From Clostridia bacterium (GTDB lineage: Bacteria > Bacillota > Clostridia > Oscillospirales > CAG-272), in contig JAGBWH010000076.1 of NCBI GenBank assembly GCA_017629925.1, positions 1 to 6,465 on the forward strand: 6,465 bases of DNA, given 5' to 3'. The position numbers and the translations under genes are program-made. Positions 1 to 5,946 of the stretch are shown in pieces. Positions within the stretch are counted from its first letter, which is position 1. Each line of letters starts with the position of its first letter. Under the pieces are notes generated by a model. That model worked only from the letters and a program-made list of their open reading frames with translations. It did not search any database and was not told where the DNA came from.

Positions 1-1
1 A

Positions 2-952
2 GTTGGTCTATCTGTGGCAGCCCACCATATCGACCGTGTGATTGCCATTATTCGCGGCTCTCGCACCGCTGCCATTGCCAAAGAAGCCCTGATAGCAGAG
101 TTTTCCCTGAGCGACAATCAAGCCAATGCCATTCTCGAAATGAAACTGCGCCGTATTACGGGGCTTGAAGTGGAGAGTGTGGAAAAAGAATTGGCAGACG
201 TGCGAGAGACTATCAAGGAACTGAGTGACATTCTCTCTTCAAAAGCCAAACTGCACAGCGTCATTCGCGCGTCTCTGCAATCCATCAAAAAGCAACTCAA
301 AACCTCCCGTCTCACCGAAATTCGCTACGGCGAAGAGATGGTGGAAGTGTCTCGCGATGCGTTCAAAACGGTGGAGAAAACCGTTGTGTATGTAGACGAT
401 AACAGCTGTCTGCACAGAGTGAGCGAAAAGATTTTCGAAAATCTCCAAAAAACAGCCAATATTCCCCCCGAACGCTTTGTATTTACCCAAACCGACCGCA
501 CCTTGCTGGTATTCGGTGCAAGGGGTATGTGCTACCAAATCAAAGTGGATGCCATTCCCGAAGGCAAAGCCAAAGACAAGGGCTCTATCCCCGAAAAACT
601 GATTTTGCACTTTGACGACCGCCACATTTTGGCGATTATCGAAGAAAAGGGCGAGGATGCAAAAGACAAAGTGTTGTTTGCCACATCGTCCGGTATGCTC
701 AAATGCTCACTACTCGGTGAATACGCCATTCGCCGTAACAAGTTTGACGCCCTCAAACTCAAAGACGGAGACAAACTGCTGTATGTGGGCGTGCGCCGTC
801 CTGCTCACTACATGGTCTATGAAACCGCACAAGGCAAGCGCAAGACCTACCGCGAAATCCTTGACCCCACCGGCAGAAAAACCCAAGGTATGCGGGTGTG
901 CAAATCCACAGGAAACGTGCCATTTGTTCGCGCCTTCCAAGAGCCTAACTAA
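2..952 (+). CDS. DNA topoisomerase IV / gyrase subunit A, C-terminal part (5' partial)
   Basis: This is the 3' part of a type IIA topoisomerase A subunit, which cuts and rejoins DNA while the B subunit supplies ATP hydrolysis. The frame is open through the left edge, so the real start and the catalytic tyrosine domain lie outside; the GTG at 14 is an internal codon. The first ~110 visible residues match the helical coiled-coil/C-gate region: the motif LSDNQANAILEMKLRRITGL is the counterpart of the conserved GyrA/ParC 'LS..QA.AIL.M.L.RLTGL' segment. It is followed by a Lys/Glu-rich coiled coil ending in TSRLTEI. About 205 residues of beta-pinwheel-like repeats follow (for example LLVFGARGMCYQIKV and VLFATSSGMLKCSLL), enough for roughly four blades rather than the six usual in GyrA. 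No GyrA box (QRRGGKG-like) is visible. This favours a ParC-type topoisomerase IV subunit, but paralogue assignment is inferred. TAA stop at 950-952. Confidence 0.9.
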   Translation, partial: VGLSVAAHHIDRVIAIIRGSRTAAIAKEALIAEFSLSDNQANAILEMKLRRITGLEVESVEKELADVRETIKELSDILSSKAKLHSVIRASLQSIKKQLKTSRLTEIRYGEEMVEVSRDAFKTVEKTVVYVDDNSCLHRVSEKIFENLQKTANIPPERFVFTQTDRTLLVFGARGMCYQIKVDAIPEGKAKDKGSIPEKLILHFDDRHILAIIEEKGEDAKDKVLFATSSGMLKCSLLGEYAIRRNKFDALKLKDGDKLLYVGVRRPAHYMVYETAQGKRKTYREILDPTGRKTQGMRVCKSTGNVPFVRAFQEPN

Positions 953-1025
953 TCCGCTTTTTGCCCATTTTCCAAGACAGAAAGCAGCCAAATCAGGCAT
1001 AATTCGGCAATACCCCTATCGTTTT

Positions 1026-1070
1026 ATCTCCTAAAAGGCAGACTCGCCTCTGCTTTTTGGGAGATTTTTT
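1026..1070 (+). terminator. Rho-independent terminator of the topoisomerase gene
   Basis: A 17-bp stem (1026-1042 with 1049-1065, all Watson-Crick except two G-U pairs) closes the six-base loop CTCGCC and runs straight into a T tract at 1065-1070. It lies 73 bases after the topoisomerase stop codon on the same strand. The reverse direction has no matching U tract, so it should work for the + strand only. Confidence 0.9.
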
Positions 1071-1120
1071 ATGCACCCTGCGGGTTTTGGAAAAGGCGAT
1101 GAAAATTAGATATGGATACC

Positions 1121-1156
1121 AAAAAAGGGATGCAAAACAATCGTTTTGCATCCCTT
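1121..1156 (-). terminator. Rho-independent terminator of the lipoprotein gene
   Basis: A perfect 14-bp inverted repeat (1125-1138 with 1143-1156) has a four-base loop and an A run at 1121-1126 on the + strand. Read on the minus strand, the hairpin is followed by a U tract, so it ends transcripts coming from the lipoprotein gene, whose stop codon is 85 bases upstream. On the + strand there is no T tract after the stem, so it should be one-directional. Confidence 0.9.
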
Positions 1157-1192
1157 GCTGTCATAGATGATTTGTGTCAAAATTGATGATTA

Positions 1193-1216
1193 CCTTGGGG
1201 AAAGATCGCCCCAAGG
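1193..1216 (-). other. Hairpin in the 3' untranslated region of the lipoprotein mRNA
   Basis: CCTTGGGG at 1193-1200 and CCCCAAGG at 1209-1216 form a perfect 8-bp, GC-rich stem with an eight-base loop. It starts 25 bases after the minus-strand stop codon and precedes the main terminator. It has no U tract in either direction, so it is not itself a standard terminator; it may stabilise the 3' end of the transcript. The role is inferred. Confidence 0.5.
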
Positions 1217-1241
1217 GAGAGTGTGGTCGCTTAAGGTGCGC

Positions 1242-4200
1242 TTATTCTGTGTAGCCAAACAGATCGTCTGCATAAGCAGAGGGAGAGGACACAAGGCAAT
1301 CTTCAACCACGACGCCGCTGACGGTACAACCTTTCGCCACCGCTGCCACAAAACCGGAATAGTTGTTTTTGCCGGTGGAATGTAGCCATCCAAAACGGAA
1401 GTTGAGGTCTTTGATGGTAGCACCTACCGCAAAGCCAAACAAACCATTATCATATTTGGTACCTGCGATATCACAAGAGAAGCCATAAAGCCCATAGATG
1501 GTATAACCTGCGCCGTCAAAATGACCTCTAAATGCCAACTCCTCTTTGAGACCAATGGAATGCCACAGGTTGAGTTGAGACATATCGCCTTGCACTTTTA
1601 CCCATCCGTCATAGGCAGAGCCGCCTGCATTGAGGTAAATATCATTGGTGAGTGTATAGTAAGCGGAGGCGTAGGTTGGGTTGGTGGCGCTATTGTTGAT
1701 GAGCAGGGCAAGATAAGCGAGTTGCTCAGGGGTTGCGATTTCATAGGGAGAAGCCTCAGTACCTTCCCCGCCCGCAAATTGAGAGGCGGCGGAGCCATCC
1801 CAATACTCTTGATCTTCAGGCAAGGAGATGGTGAAGGCAATCTCTGCCTGTGCGGCTCTAAAGTTGTGATTTTCAGGCACATAGACAACCACACGATACT
1901 CACCCGGGGCAACAGGGCGTCCATCGCAAATGGATTGGCCTGCATACCAAATCAGTTCTGCAGGAGAGGAACTGTTGGTCGTGTAGCTTACGTCTCCCAC
2001 GGGAAGTCCGTCATAGACCTTATCAAGTGTTGAGCCGGCTTCGATGGTGACCTCTGCATCAATTTTTTGCACCGCAAAGGTCAGGTGGGCTTCATAGACG
2101 GCATAGTTTTCGGTTTCGGCAATCTTCACCACCGCAACATAACGGCCCACATCAGAGGGTGCACCGTCCAGCAATAGTGCGCCTTCCACCCATTTAATGG
2201 TGACTTCACCGTCAGAGTCGGTGGTCATGCCCAGATCAATGGGACTGCCTGAGTATGGAATATAGGTAATGAGAGATGTGTGTCTGCCTGCAGATTTTTC
2301 GAGGAAGAGGTGGGAATAGCTTACCGTGGGTGTCTTGGGCTCACGGTCTGCCAAATCTCTGTCCTCAAGTGCCGCTGCATCCGCATAGCTTATATAGGTT
2401 GGGTTTTGTGCCACACGGCTAAAATGCGCATTGCCCACTTCCCCTACCGTCAATGCTTGAAGTTCGCCTGCACTACCTTCATAGACAAGGGAGGTGAGGC
2501 TCACACAACCAGCAAACGCTTGTGAGGAAATGCTGGTAAAATGACCGTTTAGAGTGATTTGCTGTAAATTGTAGCATCCTTTGAAGGTGTTTGCGCCAAG
2601 CGTATTCACAGACGCGAGCATCACCACTTTTTGCAGGTTTTCACAACCCATAAACAATTGGCTACCCATGGATTTTACGGTGGTGGGAATGGTGATGTCT
2701 TTAAGTGACAAGCAATCCGCAAATCCAGCGTCTCCCATTTTGTTCAGCCCATAGGGGAGATTGATCTCTTTGAGTTGATGGCATCCCTTAAATGCCCCAT
2801 TGCCGATTTGACGAAGGGTGGAAGGCAGGGAAACTTTTTCAAGGGAGGTCAGGTAAGCGAAGGCAAAGTTGCCAATGCCTGTCACACCGGGTTTGACGAC
2901 AATTTCTTTGATTTGATCGCAGAAAGGATAGTATTTACTTGACTGGTAGCTCGCTTCTGTTGTGGCATTCACGGCGCCACTACCGTAGATGGTCATCACG
3001 CCATCCGAGGTGATATCGAAATATGTAGTATTGTTGAAGGGGGCATGGAAGACTTCATAAACTTCCTTGGCAGACGTCCAGTTTTCAAGCGGGGTGATGT
3101 CAATATACACATCTGCTTCGGTATGACTAACAAACCGAATTTGTTGATAGTTTCCGCAGGTGGTGTCAAAACAGACAACATAGTCAAAGACACCGTCAAT
3201 CTCGATATCAATATCAAAAGGAAATTCCGCATAGGTGAGATTAAATTCAAATTCGCTTGCCACGGGTGCACGAGGAATGATAAATTGATGAATTGCCCCA
3301 TCGGGTGTCATCACGGAAAATTCACGAGTGATATTGGTATTGTTGGAAACGGAAAAGTGAGTTTTGCCATCTTTTTCCCACACAGAACCAACATAGAGGG
3401 TTTCCATCTTGTGCAGGAAGTTGGGATCTTGATTGAGAGCATCAATGTTGGTCGTATCACTCACAGGCCCTTGCACTTTGGTATCACCAAAGGTAACGTA
3501 GGACAGCGGGCTCTTCAAACCGATGACATAGGGTTGACCTGAAATGGTGCACCCGTACATAATATCACGATACACAATGTCTTGCATATGGTTATATTCA
3601 AATGCGGATGTGCCATAGCCTTCAATATAGTCGGGGTGGGGGTTATCCCATACCATGACGGGGTAGCCACCGCCATCAATATAGCAATGCTCAAAGGAGA
3701 TGTTATAGGCATGGTTGTAGTCAAGGGAAACCATCAAAATCGCATTGGTATAGGATTCCGAGCCGGAGAAGGTCACAGCGGGCATCATGGCGCGGAAATT
3801 ATAGAAATGCAGATTTTCTGCCACAACAGTGCGCTTACCCATACCAAACCCATAGATTTGAATGGCGTCGGTGTGCATTTCGTTTTCATAGCGCACAGAG
3901 TCTTTTTCACCGACCATACAGTGGTTGACGGTCACATTGCGGAAGGGCACGAGACCGTCACGGTAGTCGTTTCCGCCGAAATAGCACCATTCGATGGTGG
4001 CATTACTGCCGTTAAACGTGTTGAGCGAGCAATGGTCTAAGGTATAATAAACCAGCCCTGTTCCATCGCGGTCGGTGGTAAAGGTATCAAATTTGCAGTT
4101 TTCAAAGCGCACTACAAATTTTTCTGTTACCCCTGCGAAAGTTCCGCTTGTGGCGAATTGATAATCAGAGAAGTCGATATCAGAAATCACATATTCGGTC

Positions 4201-4829
4201 AAGCCTGTGATATCCACATTGATGTAATCAATACCCACTTTGTCACCGTTGACATAAATGGGCGTGCCATTGTATATGCCCGATTTGGTCACCTTCGCGA
4301 GGGGACGGTCGGCATAGAGATAACTACCAGCACCTGTGTTGTACTTATCGGGCATGGGCAGTTTATCAATCTCCTGCTCTTCTACTTTCACCTTGGAGGA
4401 GGCTTGGCAATGTTTACAGATACCATTTTCAAATTGATGACTACCGTATTCTTCATCCATCTCTTCCATGGTATGATCGCAACGAACGCAAGTATAGACG
4501 GTATAGCCCGCTTTGGTGCAATCCCCTTCTACATGAACGCCGGGCATCACATAGGTATGATAGATAGGGGCAATGACATCCCCTTTACAAACAGAGCACT
4601 CCACTACATCCTCGCAATCAGGCATATTGGTATTGCCTTCGTGACTGCAGTCCTGAGGCAAAATCACCTGAGACGCAGAAGAACTGCTGGAACTTGTGCT
4701 TTCGTGACTACTTGTGGTGCTTGATGAGGTGGAGGAGGTCGTACTTGACGCTGCCACGCTACCACAAGCCACCAAGCACAAAACAAGGCATACCAGCAAA
4801 AACATCATGGATAGTGTTTTCATTTTCAT
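1242..4829 (-). CDS. Large multi-domain surface lipoprotein: beta-helix, BspA-type repeats, Ig/MBG-like and GLUG-like domains
   Basis: Predicted 1195-residue exported lipoprotein of unknown specific function, probably anchored on the outer face of the membrane. Residues 1-22 form a signal peptide (MKMK, hydrophobic core, lipobox LVAC with lipidated Cys22). Residues 24-53 are a Ser/Thr-rich linker. Residues 61-141 hold three CxxC pairs (78/81, 114/117, 138/141) plus extra Cys and His, suggesting metal or disulfide stabilisation. About 165-455 resembles a right-handed parallel beta-helix, with HTDAIQIYG at 319-327 and repeated aromatic/Asn-rich strands. About 456-600 is beta-rich and unassigned. 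Residues 603-645 look like the N-cap usual before BspA repeats, and 648-785 are six LRR_5-type repeats. About 835-1002 are two Ig/MBG-like domains, and 1008-1195 a GLUG-like module. The ATG at 4829 is chosen over an in-frame TTG at 4850 because AAAGGAG lies 8 bases before it and the TTG would overlap that site. The reading frame is intact. Adhesion or glycan binding/cleavage is inferred from the domains. Confidence 0.9.
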   Translation of the reverse strand: MKMKTLSMMFLLVCLVLCLVACGSVAASSTTSSTSSSTTSSHESTSSSSSSASQVILPQDCSHEGNTNMPDCEDVVECSVCKGDVIAPIYHTYVMPGVHVEGDCTKAGYTVYTCVRCDHTMEEMDEEYGSHQFENGICKHCQASSKVKVEEQEIDKLPMPDKYNTGAGSYLYADRPLAKVTKSGIYNGTPIYVNGDKVGIDYINVDITGLTEYVISDIDFSDYQFATSGTFAGVTEKFVVRFENCKFDTFTTDRDGTGLVYYTLDHCSLNTFNGSNATIEWCYFGGNDYRDGLVPFRNVTVNHCMVGEKDSVRYENEMHTDAIQIYGFGMGKRTVVAENLHFYNFRAMMPAVTFSGSESYTNAILMVSLDYNHAYNISFEHCYIDGGGYPVMVWDNPHPDYIEGYGTSAFEYNHMQDIVYRDIMYGCTISGQPYVIGLKSPLSYVTFGDTKVQGPVSDTTNIDALNQDPNFLHKMETLYVGSVWEKDGKTHFSVSNNTNITREFSVMTPDGAIHQFIIPRAPVASEFEFNLTYAEFPFDIDIEIDGVFDYVVCFDTTCGNYQQIRFVSHTEADVYIDITPLENWTSAKEVYEVFHAPFNNTTYFDITSDGVMTIYGSGAVNATTEASYQSSKYYPFCDQIKEIVVKPGVTGIGNFAFAYLTSLEKVSLPSTLRQIGNGAFKGCHQLKEINLPYGLNKMGDAGFADCLSLKDITIPTTVKSMGSQLFMGCENLQKVVMLASVNTLGANTFKGCYNLQQITLNGHFTSISSQAFAGCVSLTSLVYEGSAGELQALTVGEVGNAHFSRVAQNPTYISYADAAALEDRDLADREPKTPTVSYSHLFLEKSAGRHTSLITYIPYSGSPIDLGMTTDSDGEVTIKWVEGALLLDGAPSDVGRYVAVVKIAETENYAVYEAHLTFAVQKIDAEVTIEAGSTLDKVYDGLPVGDVSYTTNSSSPAELIWYAGQSICDGRPVAPGEYRVVVYVPENHNFRAAQAEIAFTISLPEDQEYWDGSAASQFAGGEGTEASPYEIATPEQLAYLALLINNSATNPTYASAYYTLTNDIYLNAGGSAYDGWVKVQGDMSQLNLWHSIGLKEELAFRGHFDGAGYTIYGLYGFSCDIAGTKYDNGLFGFAVGATIKDLNFRFGWLHSTGKNNYSGFVAAVAKGCTVSGVVVEDCLVSSPSAYADDLFGYTE
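1245..1808 (-). other. GLUG-like C-terminal module of the lipoprotein
   Basis: Encodes about residues 1008-1195. It opens with a YWDGSAASQFAGGEGTEASP segment, followed by YEIATPEQLAYLA, a pattern that commonly precedes GLUG-type beta-solenoid repeats in clostridial and Bacteroidetes surface proteins. Then come YYTLTNDIYLN, FRGHFDGAGYTIYGLYG, NGLFGFAVGATIKDLNF and SGFVAAVAKGCTVSGV, which fit GLUG-like turns. The protein ends soon after, with no LPXTG sorting signal or C-terminal membrane segment, consistent with anchoring through the N-terminal lipid. Confidence 0.65.
1824..2327 (-). other. Two Ig/MBG-like domains of the lipoprotein
   Basis: Encodes about residues 835-1002. Each unit ends in a G-x-Y-x-V-x-V strand followed by 'E..NY/NF..A' and a strand ending in F-x-V/I (GRYVAVVKIAETENYA; GEYRVVVYVPENHNFRA). 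The second unit also has DKVYDGLPV, the usual 'YDG.P' opening of MBG-like Ig domains in Gram-positive surface proteins. They probably act as spacers that hold the functional domains away from the cell. Confidence 0.7.
2475..2888 (-). repeat. Six tandem BspA-type leucine-rich repeats (protein level)
   Basis: Encodes residues 648-785 as six consecutive units of exactly 23 residues, starting at 648, 671, 694, 717, 740 and 763. Each follows the pattern x-I/L/M-G-x3-F-x2-C-x-x-L-x-x-I/V, for example TLRQIGNGAFKGCHQLKEIN. This is the Treponema pallidum/BspA LRR_5 type, known in bacterial surface adhesins. The DNA units (69 bases) have diverged and are not exact nucleotide repeats, so recent slippage or copy-number change is unlikely. 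Confidence 0.88.
3465..4337 (-). other. Parallel beta-helix domain of the lipoprotein
   Basis: Encodes about residues 165-455. The segment shows successive short strands carrying Asn, Cys and aromatic residues (FENCKF, LDHCSL, IEWCYF, VNHCMV, FEHCYI, MYGCTI), spaced as in right-handed parallel beta-helix proteins of the pectate-lyase-like fold. The motif HTDAIQIYG (319-327) resembles the HTDGIQ-type turn seen in many beta-helix proteins acting on polysaccharides. No catalytic set can be named from sequence alone, so it may be an enzyme or a binding domain. Boundaries are approximate. Confidence 0.65.
4764..4829 (-). other. Lipoprotein signal peptide with lipobox
   Basis: Encodes residues 1-22 of the lipoprotein. 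Two lysines at the N-terminus are followed by a hydrophobic stretch rich in Leu, Val, Met and Cys, then L-V-A-C with Gly next. This is a typical signal peptidase II site, and Cys22 would become the lipid-modified first residue of the mature protein. The following Ser/Thr-rich stretch (residues 24-53, about 4671-4760) is a typical flexible wall-spanning linker. Confidence 0.9.
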
Positions 4830-4837
4830 GTTGGTTT

Positions 4838-4844
4838 CTCCTTT
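4838..4844 (-). promoter_or_regulatory. Ribosome binding site of the lipoprotein gene
   Basis: AAAGGAG on the minus strand, 8 bases before the ATG at 4829-4827. It is near-perfectly matched to the 16S rRNA 3' end and fixes the start. An upstream in-frame TTG at 4850-4848 would place this site inside the coding region. Confidence 0.9.
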
Positions 4845-4873
4845 AGTCAAAGAATGGTTAATCTTTATCGAGG

Positions 4874-4904
4874 TGCAGTCAAAAAAGCAAAGGCTATGAC
4901 TGCA
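4874..4904 (-). other. Hairpin in the predicted 5' leader of the lipoprotein mRNA
   Basis: TGCAGTCA at 4874-4881 and TGACTGCA at 4897-4904 form a perfect 8-bp inverted repeat around a 15-base loop, which could itself pair AGC with GCT. It sits between the predicted promoter and the ribosome binding site. It could be an mRNA leader structure or a regulator-binding operator; the sequence does not decide between them. Confidence 0.45.
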
Positions 4905-4921
4905 TTTATTATCTACTTCTT

Positions 4922-4950
4922 ATTTTATCAAACATAATGAAGATCCGCAA
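4922..4950 (-). promoter_or_regulatory. Candidate promoter of the lipoprotein gene
   Basis: On the minus strand, TTGCGG (4950-4945) and TAAAAT (4927-4922) are separated by exactly 17 bases, a reasonable housekeeping sigma factor match. Transcription would start near 4915 and give a leader of about 85 bases. GATAAT nearer the gene (4913-4908) is an alternative -10 box but has no good -35 partner at the right distance. Confidence 0.5.
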
Positions 4951-5015
4951 GAATACAGGCGAAAACAATTTGCACAATCTTTTATATCGATATTTGTAGG
5001 CTATCACCATCTCTC

Positions 5016-5044
5016 TTGGATAAAGACTTTTGTGAAGATATTTT
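5016..5044 (+). promoter_or_regulatory. Possible upstream second promoter of the transketolase operon
   Basis: TTGGAT (5016-5021) and TATTTT (5039-5044) are 17 bases apart. The -35 box is good and the -10 box weak. It would give a longer leader than the stronger promoter 40 bases downstream. In AT-rich DNA such a pair can occur by chance. Confidence 0.3.
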
Positions 5045-5055
5045 TTTCAGAATGG

Positions 5056-5084
5056 TTGCTATTTTGTGACAAGCGTGGTATAAT
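5056..5084 (+). promoter_or_regulatory. Promoter of the transketolase operon
   Basis: TTGCTA (5056-5061) and a perfect TATAAT (5079-5084) are separated by 17 bases. TGG directly before the -10 box makes it an extended -10 promoter. Transcription should start near 5091, giving a leader of about 35 bases. This is a strong housekeeping-type promoter, as expected for a central carbon metabolism operon. Confidence 0.8.
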
Positions 5085-5108
5085 AAGACCGTTGATAAAA
5101 GAGAAAAG

Positions 5109-5114
5109 AAAGGA
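5109..5114 (+). promoter_or_regulatory. Ribosome binding site deciding the transketolase N-subunit start
   Basis: AAAGGA lies 11 bases before the ATG at 5126, slightly long but workable. The in-frame GTG at 5117 is only 2 bases from the site, and an out-of-frame ATG at 5115 touches it, so both are poor starts. The out-of-frame ATG would encode only four codons, ending in a TGA that overlaps the real start. Confidence 0.7.
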
Positions 5115-5125
5115 ATGTGCGCAAC

Positions 5126-5941
5126 ATGAATCATCAAGAATTAGCCCAACTCGCTACCTGCATTCGCCGTGGCGCTTTGACAGGCATTTTCCATGCAAAA
5201 TCAGGCCACCCCGGTGGTTCTCTTTCTATTGCCGATATTTTGGCAGTGCTTTACGGAGAAGAAATGAATGTAGATCCTGCTCATCCAAGTTGGGCAGACA
5301 GAGACCGTTTCGTGCTTTCAAAAGGGCATTGCGCCCCCGCACTCTACGCCGCATTGGCCGAAAAAGGCTTTTTCTCCCCCGATGAACTCCCCACCCTTCG
5401 CCATATTGACAGCCGTCTCCAAGGTCACCCTGATATGAAGGGGATTCCCGGCGTGGATATGTCCACAGGTTCGCTTGGTCAAGGTATTTCCGCCGCTTGC
5501 GGTATGGCACTCTCTGCCAAACTCGAAGGCAAAAACTACCGCGTATACACCATCGTCGGTGACGGTGAAAGTGAAGAAGGTCAAGTATGGGAAGCCGCCA
5601 TGTTTGCCTCTCATTACAAGCTCGATAACTTGTGTCTGTTTTTGGATTTCAACGGTTTGCAAATTGACGGCCCTGTGACCGAGGTCATGAATTGCACACC
5701 CCATGATACCAAATTTGAAGCATTTGGCTGGAATGTGATTAAAATTGATGCACATAACTATGATCAAATCAAAGCGGCACTCTCAGAGGCAAAAGCTACA
5801 AAGGGCAAGCCTACTGCCATCATCGCCACCTCAATAAAAGGCAAGGGTGTGTCTTTTATGGAAGGCAAAGCCGAATGGCATGGCAAAGCGCCCACCGCTG
5901 AAGAATTTGAAAAAGCCATGGCAGAACTGAAAGGAGAGTGA
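5126..5941 (+). CDS. Transketolase, N-terminal (thiamine diphosphate/Mg-binding) subunit
   Basis: N-terminal half of a split transketolase, 271 residues, the usual size for this subunit. With its partner it moves two-carbon units between sugar phosphates in the cytosolic non-oxidative pentose phosphate pathway, using thiamine diphosphate and Mg2+. Visible motifs: SGHPGG (26-31) with His28, DRFVLSKGH (60-68) with His68, TGSLGQG (114-120), the cofactor motif GDGESEEG (145-152) continuing to DFN (174-176), and SIKGKGVSFMEG (236-247) followed by WHG (251-253). The ATG at 5126 is preferred over the GTG at 5117 on ribosome-site spacing. The C-terminal subunit begins five bases after the TGA stop, so the two are co-transcribed and likely translationally coupled. 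The split form is common in clostridia and archaea. Dihydroxyacetone-synthase-like or other two-subunit relatives cannot be fully excluded, but transketolase is the natural reading. Confidence 0.95.
   Translation: MNHQELAQLATCIRRGALTGIFHAKSGHPGGSLSIADILAVLYGEEMNVDPAHPSWADRDRFVLSKGHCAPALYAALAEKGFFSPDELPTLRHIDSRLQGHPDMKGIPGVDMSTGSLGQGISAACGMALSAKLEGKNYRVYTIVGDGESEEGQVWEAAMFASHYKLDNLCLFLDFNGLQIDGPVTEVMNCTPHDTKFEAFGWNVIKIDAHNYDQIKAALSEAKATKGKPTAIIATSIKGKGVSFMEGKAEWHGKAPTAEEFEKAMAELKGE
5930..5936 (+). promoter_or_regulatory. Ribosome binding site of the transketolase C-subunit
   Basis: AAAGGAG sits inside the last codons of the upstream subunit gene, 10 bases before the ATG at 5947. This supports coupled translation and a balanced supply of the two subunits. 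It also argues against the in-frame GTG at 5938, which is too close to the site. Confidence 0.8.
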
Positions 5942-5946
5942 GTGAG

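Noticed and set aside
1073..1087. ACCC-TGC-GGGT mini-hairpin followed by TTTT as a further terminator
   Set aside because: A four-base stem with a three-base loop is too weak, and the strong terminator at 1026-1070 directly precedes it.
1164..1241. Continuation of the lipoprotein frame past its stop, suggesting truncation by a premature stop
   Set aside because: The frame stays open for about 26 codons after the TAA but encodes nothing like further GLUG repeats and then stops again. The hairpin and terminator follow at normal distance, so the annotated end looks natural.
1521..2033. Open + strand frame of 170 codons opposite the lipoprotein gene
   Set aside because: It is fully antisense to a gene with clear domain content, has no ribosome binding site or recognisable motif, and is rich in residues expected from reading the complement. 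The same holds for the other open + strand frames at 3045-3542, 3582-4040 and 4158-4724.
4671..4760. Ser/Thr-coding tract as a possible phase-variable simple repeat
   Set aside because: Serine and threonine are encoded by mixed codons with no uniform short unit or homopolymer run, so slipped-strand switching is not supported.
5115..5129. Four-codon leader frame (ATG at 5115, stop overlapping the transketolase start)
   Set aside because: The start touches the ribosome binding site with no spacing, so translation is unlikely; the overlap is probably chance.
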